64,000 nt of DNA from Gluconobacter sp. Gdi (GCF_014132155.1 NZ_BLJQ01000001.1:744001-808000); one strand, 5' to 3'. Positions 34,697 to 43,545 are shown, counted from the first letter of the stretch. Notes: generated by a model not told the origin, from the letters alone. A program made the numbers and translations.

Positions 34697-35601
34697 GTCG
34701 CATTGCCTTGAGGGCGGAACCAGGACGCCTGTTCCGTGATGCTTCCATCCGGCCGGTGACGGGCAAGGTCAATCGTCCAACCGCTCTTTCGAGGCCGAAT
34801 GCTCAGATGATTCCAGCAGGCCTGCCGATGGGCGCGTTTATCCGTCAGAGACGCTGATGCGACACCAAGCAGCGGTATGTCGGTTCCGGCAATATGAGTC
34901 AGAGTCGCATCATGGGAATGCCCGTGCAGAACGATTTCCGCGCCCGTCCTCTGTAGAAGCTTTGCCAGAGCGGGATGATCAAGCAACGACTTCCGCCACG
35001 GCACAAGCCCTCTACGGGGCGGATGATGGATCATGACGACGCGACAGAGCCCGGCATCGCCCAGCTGGTTCAGTAATGCTTCCAGTCGGGTGAGCTGTCT
35101 GCGGCCAACGCGGCCGTATGCCATGAAGGGCGGGGTCGGAATGCCGGAATTTACGCCGACAACCGCAACGCCATTGTGGATGCGCGCGTACGGGTAAGTC
35201 GCTGCCGACCATTTTTCCCATTGCAGGATCCCCTTTTCTGGGGACTGCCGGATCATGTAATCATGATTGCCTGGAATGACGAGTGCCGGCGCGGGTAGTT
35301 TTTCAAGCCACTCGGCAGCCAGGGTGAATTCCGCAGGTGTGCCAAAGTTTGTGAGGTCTCCGCTGACAAGAACGGCATCCACGTCAGCCTTGGCGATGTC
35401 CTGTACAATTGCCGCACATGTGGCCGCCAGATGAACGTGCTGGCGGTGTTTTTTCCAGGAAATGAGACTCAGGGCCCGCTTGTTCAGAGCCTCCCACCAG
35501 CGCACTGGAGGCGGGGGGAGGTGGGGGTCCGAAAGATGGGCCAGAACGACGGCGCACGTCTCCCGCTGAGAAGACGTTTCTGCGGGAAGATCATGGGGCA
35601 T
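34693..35601 (-). CDS. Calcineurin-like metallophosphoesterase
   Basis: 302 residues. All five metal-site motifs are present in order: HLSDPHL (23-29), GDLTNFG (about 80), GNHDYM (about 110), HHPPRRG (about 195) and HGHSHD (about 225). First gene of the six-gene coupled operon; its start lies 123 bases from the divergent lipid-kinase gene. It could dephosphorylate a lipid phosphate or cleave a nucleotide-lipid diester, in line with LpxH-type enzymes of the same superfamily. The substrate is inference from context. Confidence 0.85.
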   Translation of the reverse strand: MPHDLPAETSSQRETCAVVLAHLSDPHLPPPPVRWWEALNKRALSLISWKKHRQHVHLAATCAAIVQDIAKADVDAVLVSGDLTNFGTPAEFTLAAEWLEKLPAPALVIPGNHDYMIRQSPEKGILQWEKWSAATYPYARIHNGVAVVGVNSGIPTPPFMAYGRVGRRQLTRLEALLNQLGDAGLCRVVMIHHPPRRGLVPWRKSLLDHPALAKLLQRTGAEIVLHGHSHDATLTHIAGTDIPLLGVASASLTDKRAHRQACWNHLSIRPRKSGWTIDLARHRPDGSITEQASWFRPQGNAT

Positions 35602-35724
35602 TGGGAAAATAAAGCCTTGTCAGTCTTTCTGCCGGAAGGGGAAGCTCGCATTCTGGCCGAAACATCATAGCCGTGCTAGACCCGCCCGCATAGCTCCGAA
35701 CAAAAACGAAGAATTCCCCCTATA

Positions 35725-36675
35725 GTGCGATTTGCCCTTATTCATAATGCTCGCAGCCGCAAGAACCGGCGCGGCGGTTCCGTATTCGCTACGGAGGCCA
35801 AGGCGCTTCTCGGAGAGAATTTCGTTCCATCAGACAGCCGTGAAGGAATGACAGAGCATGTTCATCACCTTTGCAGGCAGGGAGTCCGAACCATCGCCAT
35901 TGATGGTGGAGACGGAACCATCAGCGCAGCGCTGACAGCTATCGCCCGCGCATACCCTGCTGATCGTCTTCCGGACATCGCTGTCATTGCCTCGGGGAAC
36001 ACCAACCTCATTGCGGGTGATGTCGGGTTTGGGTTGAGGGGAATGGAAGCCATTGATCGTCTGGAGCAGGGAGCCGCCATGCGATCAAGTACTCGCACGC
36101 CTATCTGCCTGTCTTGGCCCGATACCGACCGTAAGCCGGTTCTGGGATTGTTCGGGGGCTGTACAGGCTACGCGAGAGCTGTCCGTACCGCGCATTCTCC
36201 GACCGTCGTGCGGTTTGCTCCGCATGATCTGGCCGTGGGTTTCACGCTGTTCAGCACAGTTGTCAGTCTGCTCTTCCGGAAAAGCCGCAAGAGTTGGCTG
36301 GCGGGCGAGCCTTTACGGGTTGAAACGTCTGGTCATGCTTATGATGGGAACAGCTTCATGTTTCTTTCAACGGGGCTGTCACGACTTTCCCACGGAATCT
36401 GGCCGTTCTGGGATGCGGAGCCGAATGTGGAAGGTCTTCGATATCTTGACGTCAGCGCTTATCCGGAAAACCTTGCCCGCGCGACTGCTGCGCTGCTGTG
36501 TGGGCGAGCGCCTCGCTGGTTGCGTCGTCATCCAGACTATGTGAGCGGTCGGACAGATGACATGATGCTTGAAACCAGAAGTGATTTTGTCCTCGACGGG
36601 GAAGTTTTTACGCCCTCAGAGAGTGGACGTATTCGCCTTGAACGTGGGCCTGCCTTCCGTTTCCTCCATGCCTGA
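35725..36675 (+). CDS. Lipid kinase of the DagK/LCB5 family
   Basis: 316 residues, GTG start at 35725. Diacylglycerol-kinase catalytic motif GGDGTIS at 60-66, followed by IASGNTNLIAGDVG (about 91-104), both typical of YegS, DgkB and sphingosine kinase. In Caulobacter a homologous LCB5-like kinase phosphorylates ceramide (known as CpgB); equivalence is inference. Its last eight bases overlap the Tam41-like gene. Divergent from the phosphoesterase-LptFG operon across a 123-base shared promoter region. Confidence 0.8.
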   Translation: MRFALIHNARSRKNRRGGSVFATEAKALLGENFVPSDSREGMTEHVHHLCRQGVRTIAIDGGDGTISAALTAIARAYPADRLPDIAVIASGNTNLIAGDVGFGLRGMEAIDRLEQGAAMRSSTRTPICLSWPDTDRKPVLGLFGGCTGYARAVRTAHSPTVVRFAPHDLAVGFTLFSTVVSLLFRKSRKSWLAGEPLRVETSGHAYDGNSFMFLSTGLSRLSHGIWPFWDAEPNVEGLRYLDVSAYPENLARATAALLCGRAPRWLRRHPDYVSGRTDDMMLETRSDFVLDGEVFTPSESGRIRLERGPAFRFLHA

Positions 36676-37600
36676 TGCCCTTGAAAAACTCCTGATCAAA
36701 GAGTTGACGACGCCGGTTGATGAGGGGGCTGTCGCTTTCGCAGATGCTTTGGCCCGTGCGTTCCCGCGTCCACCTCTGGGTGTTCTGTTCTATGGGTCAG
36801 TACTTCGTGCAGCGGACCCGGAAGGCATTCTCGATTTTTATATCGTGACAGAAAGCTCGAAGGATTTTACCGGCAGTGTGGTCGCCCGAACGGGCAACCT
36901 GATTCTTCCTCCGAATGTGCGCTACGCGGAGTTCAAGGACGGTAGTCGCACGTTGCGGGCAAAGATTGCGGTGTTATCGCGGGAGCAGTTTGAAGAACGC
37001 ACATCTCTAGGCGCACTCGATACGACACTATGGGCACGTTTTTGTCAGCCTGTACGTCTGGTCTGGGTCCGGGATGAGCGCGCAGCGGACGTATTGCTGG
37101 ACCTGCTGGCAAGGTGTGTGACGACGGCGTCCTGTTGGGCAGCTCTTCTGGGCGCTCCGCGCATGACAGCCCTTGAGTATTGGCAAACACTTTTTGCTCA
37201 TACCTATGCGTCTGAATTGAGGGTTGAGAAAAAAGGGCGCGGGAACAGCCTGCTCGCAGGCCAAGAGAAGCGGTTCAGTAGCATGCTGACACTGGGATGG
37301 GCGCGTGCGCATCTTGGTTATGCTGCATCGGGTCAGATGCTTGAACCTACAATATCGGCAACCCTGCGCAAACGAGCGGCTCGCCGGTGGGCGCTTGTTG
37401 GGACGTCAGGCAAACCGCGAAATGTCGCCCGACTGGTGAAGGCTGCTTTTACTTTTGAAAATGGCGCGTCTTATCTGGCATGGAAAATTCAGCGCCATAC
37501 AGGGCTGGATCTAGCCCTTTCTGATTTTGAGCGTCGCCATCCCTTGCTAACTTTGCCTGCGTTGCTTTGGCGTATGAAGCGCTTACGCAGAGCTGTCTGA
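36668..37600 (+). CDS. Tam41-like CTP:lipid-phosphate cytidylyltransferase
   Basis: 310 residues from the ATG at 36668, which overlaps the kinase stop. The N-terminal nucleotidyltransferase motif GVLFYGSVLR with ILDFYIV about 12 residues on matches the GS...D pattern of Tam41 (mitochondrial phosphatidate cytidylyltransferase), and LRAKIAVLSREQFEE ... TTLWARFCQPV matches the second conserved Tam41 block (aligned by eye). Tam41 is a soluble alternative to CdsA and makes CDP-diacylglycerol. Coupling to an LCB5-type kinase suggests that the substrate is a sphingolipid 1-phosphate, giving a CDP-lipid. This is inference. Confidence 0.7.
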   Translation: MPDALEKLLIKELTTPVDEGAVAFADALARAFPRPPLGVLFYGSVLRAADPEGILDFYIVTESSKDFTGSVVARTGNLILPPNVRYAEFKDGSRTLRAKIAVLSREQFEERTSLGALDTTLWARFCQPVRLVWVRDERAADVLLDLLARCVTTASCWAALLGAPRMTALEYWQTLFAHTYASELRVEKKGRGNSLLAGQEKRFSSMLTLGWARAHLGYAASGQMLEPTISATLRKRAARRWALVGTSGKPRNVARLVKAAFTFENGASYLAWKIQRHTGLDLALSDFERRHPLLTLPALLWRMKRLRRAV

Positions 37601-37627
37601 CGTTATTTTTCAGGATAAAGCCCACAG

Positions 37628-37660
37628 AAAAAGGGGACTGTCCCAGACAGTCCCTTTTTT
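37628..37660. terminator. Terminator between Tam41-like gene and spt operon
   Basis: Stem GGGACTGTC (37634-37642) / GACAGTCCC (37646-37654), loop CCA, flanked by an A-run before and T-run after. Serves convergent transcripts from both sides. Confidence 0.95.
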
Positions 37661-37681
37661 GCGTTTTAAGCGACGCTGTAC

Positions 37682-38875
37682 TCAGTCTCGAAAATGCTCG
37701 GCGACCTGCTTGAAGACAGCTGTTGCCTGATCAATTTCTTCCGGGCTGTGAGCGGCCATAACCGAGCAGCGCAGTAGCGGACGGTTGTCAGGCGTTGCGG
37801 GCGGAAGAGACAGATTAACATAAACGCCGTTCTCAAGAAGGGCATTCCAGAACCCGACAGCCTGAGGCACCGTTTCCAGCGTTACGGCAACCACCGGCGA
37901 AACATGCTCGCCTGTCTGGAGGCCTGCGGCCTTCAACCCGGCATGAAGACGTGCAGCATTGTCCTGAAGGCGGGTGCGAAGTTCTGGATGCGCAACCATA
38001 TCATCAAGAGCAGCCAGCGTTGCCGCGATGATCTCCGGGGGGAGGGAGGCCGTGAACATATACGGGCGAGAGCAGAGGCGCATCAGATCAACGCCATCAT
38101 TATCCGTCACACAATAGCCGCCCACTGTCCCGAGCGACTTTGAGAACGTCCCGACCACGAAGTCGATGCCGTCTTCACAGCCCTGAAGTTCCGCAACGCC
38201 GCGACCGTTTTCACCCAGCACACCAAAGGAATGTGCTTCATCAGCCATCAGGTAAGCACCATGGCGCTTCTTGATTTCGACAAACTTGTCCAGCGGGGCA
38301 ACGTTCCCCGTCATGGAATAGATGCCTTCTGCGATGATCAGCTTGGCGCCAGGATGATCGCTCAGGCGTGCAAGGCGCTTCTCAAGATCGACCGGATCAT
38401 TGTGGCGGAAACGGATGACCTGCGCACCAGACAGTTTTGCACCGTCATAAATGCTGGCATGGCTGTCTGCATCCAGAAGCAGCACATCGTCCTTGTTGAC
38501 CAGCGCGGAAATCGTGCCGAGGTTGGCCTGATATCCCGTAGAGAACACCATGCAGTGCTTGCGGCCGAAGAAAGAAGCGAGGCGCTCTTCCAGCTTGCGA
38601 TGCAGGCCGAAAGTGCCATTGGCAATCCGGGAGCCCGTTGTGCCGACGCCCATTGTGCGGGCTGTCTCAATCGCGGCTTCCGCTGCGTGTCCTGACTGGC
38701 TGAGGCCCAGATAATTGTTGGTTCCGAACAGAAGCGTCTCGCGCCCCTCAATCAGACCGACCGTGGCTGAGAGCGGGCGTTCAATCACGACCTCGAACGG
38801 GTTGCGTGGCGAAACCGCCGTCAATCCGTTATAGGCTGCCCGGAGGGCGGCGTGTTTTGCAAAGATGTCAATCAC
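37682..38875 (-). CDS. spt: Serine palmitoyltransferase
   Basis: PLP-dependent condensation of serine with a long-chain acyl thioester to 3-ketodihydrosphingosine, the first step in sphingolipid synthesis. 397 residues, in the range of soluble bacterial SPTs. The PLP lysine is about K246 in GTFSKSLGTVGGY; DEAHSFGVLG and GSRIANGT, conserved in alpha-oxoamine synthases, are present. The GTG at 38875 is chosen because its GTGA overlaps the ACP stop and GAAGG lies about ten bases upstream; an earlier start would run 34 bases into acp. The adjacent dedicated ACP and acyl-AMP ligase separate it from 8-amino-7-oxononanoate synthase (BioF) and ALA synthase. Confidence 0.9.
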   Translation of the reverse strand: MIDIFAKHAALRAAYNGLTAVSPRNPFEVVIERPLSATVGLIEGRETLLFGTNNYLGLSQSGHAAEAAIETARTMGVGTTGSRIANGTFGLHRKLEERLASFFGRKHCMVFSTGYQANLGTISALVNKDDVLLLDADSHASIYDGAKLSGAQVIRFRHNDPVDLEKRLARLSDHPGAKLIIAEGIYSMTGNVAPLDKFVEIKKRHGAYLMADEAHSFGVLGENGRGVAELQGCEDGIDFVVGTFSKSLGTVGGYCVTDNDGVDLMRLCSRPYMFTASLPPEIIAATLAALDDMVAHPELRTRLQDNAARLHAGLKAAGLQTGEHVSPVVAVTLETVPQAVGFWNALLENGVYVNLSLPPATPDNRPLLRCSVMAAHSPEEIDQATAVFKQVAEHFRD

Positions 38876-39126
38876 GCGTGGCTTGCCTTCAGCGTATGAA
38901 GGCAAGCAGCCAGATCGTTGATGGTGCGGATATCTGCCAGCTTGTCGAGCGGGACAGACACGTCCAGCTCATCTTCAATTTCCATGACGAAGTTCATGAC
39001 GGCGAGGCTGTCAAAAGCCAGATCTTCGACGATCTTGCTGTTGCCATTGATGTCCCGCGGCACTTTCGGGTTGGCAAGCAGCTTTTCTATGATCATTCCG
39101 GAGATGCCGGCGACGCTGTCAGTCAT
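38872..39126 (-). CDS. Acyl carrier protein dedicated to sphingolipid synthesis
   Basis: 84 residues, clearly different from the housekeeping ACP at 23846. Attachment serine S40 in AFDSLAVMN. The stop overlaps the spt GTG. In Caulobacter an ACP between spt and an acyl-ACP synthetase supplies the acyl substrate to SPT; the same gene order is seen here. Confidence 0.9.
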   Translation of the reverse strand: MTDSVAGISGMIIEKLLANPKVPRDINGNSKIVEDLAFDSLAVMNFVMEIEDELDVSVPLDKLADIRTINDLAACLHTLKASHA

Positions 39127-39199
39127 GGAATTGAACTCTCGGTCTTACTATGCAGTTTGTGAGCGCTTTATGCGTCAAAGCACGTCTGTTCGCCACCCC

Positions 39200-39215
39200 C
39201 TCCCTGAGCAGGGAG
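39200..39215. repeat. Intergenic hairpin CTCCCTG-AG-CAGGGAG between acp and acyl-AMP ligase genes
   Basis: Perfect 7-base dyad in the 113-base gap between the ligase stop and the acp start. The same arms occur with one spacer base at 47483-47497. It may act as an RNA-stability element raising acp relative to the ligase upstream, or be a dispersed palindromic repeat. Confidence 0.5.
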
Positions 39216-39239
39216 AGGAAAAGCGGTCAGGTGTGTCCG

Positions 39240-41051
39240 TCAGGCTGCGGAGTTGGTTGGCTCAGTCTGCAGATCGAACTGACCTGACAGAAGCATTGTC
39301 TTGGCACGGGCACGCGTCAGCTTGCCGGAAGACGTCTGTGGAAGGGTGCGGGGCGGAACCAGAATAACCTGCACGTCCACACCATGCTGACGGCGGAACA
39401 GGCTCGTGACTTCATCACGGAGCGTGTTGCGATTTTCTTCTTCCGTTGCACGGCACTGAACAAGTGCGACGATATTCTCGCCTGTCTCCGTTTCCAGAGA
39501 GAAAACTGCGACATCGCGGGACCGGAGTGTGCTGATCTCGCTCTCGGCAGACCATTCCAGATCCTGCGGCCAGATATTCCGGCCGTTGATGATGATAAGG
39601 TCCTTGGCGCGGCCTGTTACGACAATCTGGCCGTTCAGGTGGTAGCCAAGATCGCCAGTGTTCAGCCACCCATCAGCATCGAGAACCGCTTCTGTCTCTT
39701 CCGGCCGGCGGAAATAGCCACACATGAGGCTCGGTCCACGGACGAAAACACAACCAACGTGGCGCTCAGGCTGAATGTTACCGAGCGGGTCACGGACTTC
39801 AATCTCGTGCTCAGGAAGGGCTTCACCGCAAAGCACAAAAGTGCGGAGCGCGTGAGAAGGATCATTGGAAGGCTTGGCGAGGCCGTCTTTTTCCAGCGTG
39901 CGCAGATCGATCGTGTCGGTCTGAATGCCGGTGTTGAGCGGGGCAAAGCTGATGGCCAGGGTTGCTTCGGCCATACCGTAGCTGGCAACGAACGCGCGGG
40001 CATCAAATCCATTGGATTCAAAACGCTCGGCAAAGCCTTCGAGGATATGGTGGCGGATCATGTCGCCGCCGATCCCCGCAATGCGCCAGCAGGAGAGGTC
40101 CAGATCCGCCTGGCCACTGCGACGCGAACATAGCTCGTAGCCAAAGGAGGGGCTGTAGGCGATCGTGCCGCGATTGCGCGAAATCAGGTCCAGCCACACA
40201 TGGGGGCGACGTGCGAATTCGCGGGTCGGCAGCAGATCAACCGTTAACTGGCATGTCAGGGGGGTCAGGAAAAACCCGACCAGGCCCATGTCATGGTAGA
40301 GTGGCAGCCAAGACACGCAGCGATCATCGCGGGGATCTTCTGCGGGATAAACCTTGAGACCGTCACGGGCAATCGCGCGTGCATTGGCCATTCCAGCAGC
40401 CTGAGTGACAGAAACGCCCATGGGGAAACGGGTGCTGCCGGACGAGAACTGGAGGTAGGACAGATCTTCGGATTTGATTTCCGGAAGCTCTACATTGGCT
40501 TCGGCATGACGGTAGAGGTCAGCGGGGGAGCCGCCGAAAACCAGATCCAGACCCTCAACGATCTCCGATGTCCAGCTTCCGATTACGTCCGGAACCACAA
40601 CAGCGCGTGCTGCAGCGCTCTGGATCATGCCACGGAGGGTGGAAACATATCCTTCACGTCCGCCAAAAGCGACAGGAAGCGGCAGCGGAGCAGGAACAAG
40701 TCCTGCATACTGGCATCCGAAGAAGATGCGGGCAAAATCACCATCGCTTTCTGCGACGATAGCCACCCGGTCTCCCGCTGCCAGCCCGAGGCCGAGCAGG
40801 CGCTGTGCCATGGAGATCGCCTGTTCGCGGAGCGTTCGGTACGGCAGGGCTTCGAGCAGTTGTCCGCGGCCGGAGTAGATATTGAATCCACTTTCGCCTT
40901 GGGCTGCATAGTCCAGGGCTGCGGCAAAGCTCGTGAAGTCCCCGTACCGTCTGGTCAGGCCAGAGCGGCTCGGCGTCGGAGCGGAGGGAAGAGTTGGGTT
41001 CTGGGTGTCCTCGGTCAAACCTAGACTAGCTCCATTAGGATCGCCGGACAT
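39240..41051 (-). CDS. Long-chain fatty acyl-AMP ligase / acyl-ACP synthetase
   Basis: 603 residues, ANL superfamily, type FAAL. The AMP-binding motif YLQFSSGSTRFPMGV (about 190-204), SYGMAEATLAISF, the TGDLGYHLNGQIVVTGRAKDLIIINGRNI block and the C-terminal SSGKLTRAR with catalytic lysine are present. Activates a fatty acid and loads it on the downstream ACP, feeding SPT (as with the Caulobacter acyl-ACP synthetase). Its start overlaps the preceding stop (TGATG). Confidence 0.88.
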   Translation of the reverse strand: MSGDPNGASLGLTEDTQNPTLPSAPTPSRSGLTRRYGDFTSFAAALDYAAQGESGFNIYSGRGQLLEALPYRTLREQAISMAQRLLGLGLAAGDRVAIVAESDGDFARIFFGCQYAGLVPAPLPLPVAFGGREGYVSTLRGMIQSAAARAVVVPDVIGSWTSEIVEGLDLVFGGSPADLYRHAEANVELPEIKSEDLSYLQFSSGSTRFPMGVSVTQAAGMANARAIARDGLKVYPAEDPRDDRCVSWLPLYHDMGLVGFFLTPLTCQLTVDLLPTREFARRPHVWLDLISRNRGTIAYSPSFGYELCSRRSGQADLDLSCWRIAGIGGDMIRHHILEGFAERFESNGFDARAFVASYGMAEATLAISFAPLNTGIQTDTIDLRTLEKDGLAKPSNDPSHALRTFVLCGEALPEHEIEVRDPLGNIQPERHVGCVFVRGPSLMCGYFRRPEETEAVLDADGWLNTGDLGYHLNGQIVVTGRAKDLIIINGRNIWPQDLEWSAESEISTLRSRDVAVFSLETETGENIVALVQCRATEEENRNTLRDEVTSLFRRQHGVDVQVILVPPRTLPQTSSGKLTRARAKTMLLSGQFDLQTEPTNSAA

Positions 41052-42181
41052 CAGGCGGCCTTGTGTAGAAAGTTAACTATGGCGTCCGCTGCGGCAGGCG
41101 CCGTGGGCTGTTCGCCCAAAGTTTCGAATGTCTCTAGTACATATTGGCGCTGGGTCTCAAGAAAACGTGAGTGTGTGTCAAACGCCTTCATGATTTCCTG
41201 TTCAGGATTGGCAATATTATCCGTCACCGGGCCGAGCGTCCACGATTGATAATTCGGATTGTCCTGCCAGTCGGCTTCATGCGCATTCAGGAACAGGCAG
41301 GGGCGCGGTCGTATCATGAATTCCGCCACCTGACTGCTGACATCCCCGAGATAGAGATCTGCGCCCATGGTATAGGTCATGTCGATACTTCGTTCGCTCC
41401 CTGGGTCGATCAGCATATGGGACAGACCCGCATATTCTCGTCTGAGGGCTTCTCCTTCCGGGCGGTGGTTGTCAAACAGCCGGAAATGAGGAGCAAAGAT
41501 CAGGTTGTACTGATCCTGTGCTGCAAAAAAATCAAGCAGCTTCTTACCCATCATGCGCCATGACGAGAAACGCTGCACGAAATGCGGATTATACAGGATT
41601 GTCGGCCGACCGTTATTAAAAAGCGGTGGCCGACGTGCATGCATCCGACGAACCAGATCAAACTTTGCATATGTGCCACGGTGATAGAAGCCGGGACGGA
41701 TGATGCCTTTTTCCAGCATCCGTTCTTCGACTTTACGGCCGGGAACCAGAAGATAATCAAATTTTCTGAGATGCTTGGCAAAGCCGATGGCACGATCGCC
41801 GGCGCCATGACCCGTCCAGATCATGCGGGGCGCGCGAACACCCATGTGTCGAAGCTGAAGAGAGGTTGCTTCGGGAACGATGATGGCATCGAAGCCCTTG
41901 AAATACTTCCGGGAGAAAAACAGCCCCATGAGACGGTCAAGGACTCGTAGCCCCTGCGCTTCAATCCGATGCCGAAGTGCATCTGAAATCGGAAGCAGGT
42001 CAAACTGAACGCGTGACTCCGGATAAAGCGTAGCCAGGGACCGTGCGAGCTCGAGATGACTTGCGGTCAGGCAGGCAATATGAACAGCGACTTCTGGGTA
42101 TCGCGCCGACATTTCCAGCGCGATTGGTAGGGCATGTAGGGTCTGGTGCCTTTGGGCAATCAGGGGAAAAACGACTTTCAT
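41051..42181 (-). CDS. TagB/TagF-like glycerophosphotransferase or glycosyltransferase
   Basis: 376 residues from the ATG at 42181 (ATGA overlap with the flippase stop). GT-B-like: GHGAGDRAIGF (about 143-153), ILYNPHF (about 218), and GADLYLGDVSSQVAEFM (about 298-314), which corresponds to the TDYSSV-type motif of CDP-glycerol:glycerophosphotransferases. The family transfers polyol phosphates to lipid-linked acceptors in wall teichoic acid and capsule synthesis. In an alphaproteobacterial sphingolipid operon it may add glycerophosphate or a similar head group. No TagD-like CDP-glycerol maker is recognised with certainty. Confidence 0.65.
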   Translation of the reverse strand: MKVVFPLIAQRHQTLHALPIALEMSARYPEVAVHIACLTASHLELARSLATLYPESRVQFDLLPISDALRHRIEAQGLRVLDRLMGLFFSRKYFKGFDAIIVPEATSLQLRHMGVRAPRMIWTGHGAGDRAIGFAKHLRKFDYLLVPGRKVEERMLEKGIIRPGFYHRGTYAKFDLVRRMHARRPPLFNNGRPTILYNPHFVQRFSSWRMMGKKLLDFFAAQDQYNLIFAPHFRLFDNHRPEGEALRREYAGLSHMLIDPGSERSIDMTYTMGADLYLGDVSSQVAEFMIRPRPCLFLNAHEADWQDNPNYQSWTLGPVTDNIANPEQEIMKAFDTHSRFLETQRQYVLETFETLGEQPTAPAAADAIVNFLHKAA

Positions 42182-43545
42182 GACTGGGGAACCGTTCGCA
42201 GAGGAGGCGTGCGAAGAACCAGAAAAAGCTGAAGACCGATCAGGAGCATGACGCCGCACAGTGTGATGGGCCCTACGCCGTCCAGACCATATCTGCGGAC
42301 AACGAGCACAAGCCCCGGAAAAAACAGCAGGAAGTCCAGAAAGCGGGCCGACGTCGCAGCGCCTGAACGGTTTGTCGTGAACAGGAGGGGCTCAAGCGGC
42401 AGGCCCCAGACAGCAACAACTTCGGCCGCGAGGAGCCAGAGTGTGACCGGCATTGTCTGTGTTGCGCCTGTCGGACCGATATAGAACTGCAGAAGGGGGC
42501 GGCCCGCCAGAAGGGTCAGGGCAAGCAGGGTTGTACCGATTCCGCCTGCTGCAAGAGCGACCTGAATGGTCAGGCGATAAAGTTTTGTCGTTGCTCGATC
42601 GCGCCAGAGGCGCGCCATTTCCGGATAGACGGTCGTTTGAATCAGCGCGGCCGGTTTGGCGATACCTGCGGCAATCTGGCTGGCGACCCGGTAGTATCCG
42701 GCGCCTGCCGGGCCGACGAAGGCTCCTACTACAAGTGTCCCTATGTGCCCGAAGGTCAGGGCGAGGGCAGAGTTGATATTCGTGGACAGCGCAAAGCGCC
42801 GGATGCCCAAATGGGTTCGGAAGAAATGCCCATTCAGCAGGTCAGGGATTAAATTCCATAGTTCTTTTGTAAGGCCACGCGTCAGATCTCGGCGGAGCAG
42901 TTCTCGAACAGCCATAAATCCGAGCGTCGCCCAGGCTGCAAATTCAGCAAACATCCAGACGACTGCCAGTGCGGGTACTGACGCCCCTTTTATGGCGAGG
43001 AAGAAAGTACCCACGACACGAACCAGGGTGGCCACGACACCCTGAATGGAAATCAGATCATATCGGTTGAAGATGCGCAGAAGCCCTGTGGGCGTGGCGG
43101 ACGCCATGAACAAAATCGAAAGGCAGAATATTATTCCCGTCTGGTGAATTTCAGGCGGCCAGCCAAGCATTTTCATCGCAAAAATGCTGATGAGAAGGCC
43201 ACCGATAAATCCGAGCAGGCCTCCAAGGCCGTCCAGAAGAAAACTGAACGCAATGATGCGCTGAAATCCTGTCCGGTTTCCGTCTGTAAGGGGGCGGAGG
43301 CCGTATTTCAGAACAGTCTGCCAAGACTGGAAATCTACCATATCACCCATTGTACGTGCGAAAGCGTACATCATGGCGATAAGACCAAACCCATAACTTC
43401 CGAGAAGATGTGTTGCCATCCAGATATGGAGGAGACTCAGAGGGGCATTTATGACACGCCCTCCAAGCAGCACGCCGACATTGCTCATGACGCGTCGGAC
43501 ACCAGCCACTTTCGGGAGTTGTAAAGGCGGTTCTTCGGCCGGCAT
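42178..43545 (-). CDS. Oligosaccharide/lipid flippase (MATE-like MOP superfamily)
   Basis: 455 residues with 12-14 hydrophobic segments in the pattern of Wzx-like polysaccharide flippases (opening VMSNVGVLLGGRVINAPLSLLHIWMATHLLGSYGFG region, about 19-54). First gene of the flippase-TagB/F-ligase-acp-spt operon. Moves a lipid-linked product across the inner membrane; substrate unknown. Short polar N- and C-termini. Confidence 0.82.
   Translation of the reverse strand: MPAEEPPLQLPKVAGVRRVMSNVGVLLGGRVINAPLSLLHIWMATHLLGSYGFGLIAMMYAFARTMGDMVDFQSWQTVLKYGLRPLTDGNRTGFQRIIAFSFLLDGLGGLLGFIGGLLISIFAMKMLGWPPEIHQTGIIFCLSILFMASATPTGLLRIFNRYDLISIQGVVATLVRVVGTFFLAIKGASVPALAVVWMFAEFAAWATLGFMAVRELLRRDLTRGLTKELWNLIPDLLNGHFFRTHLGIRRFALSTNINSALALTFGHIGTLVVGAFVGPAGAGYYRVASQIAAGIAKPAALIQTTVYPEMARLWRDRATTKLYRLTIQVALAAGGIGTTLLALTLLAGRPLLQFYIGPTGATQTMPVTLWLLAAEVVAVWGLPLEPLLFTTNRSGAATSARFLDFLLFFPGLVLVVRRYGLDGVGPITLCGVMLLIGLQLFLVLRTPPLRTVPQS

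Noticed and set aside
37682-38875. Reading the aminotransferase-like gene as BioF or ALA synthase
   Set aside because: bioB is about 26 kb away and not linked; the adjacent dedicated ACP and acyl-AMP ligase match the sphingolipid gene order instead.
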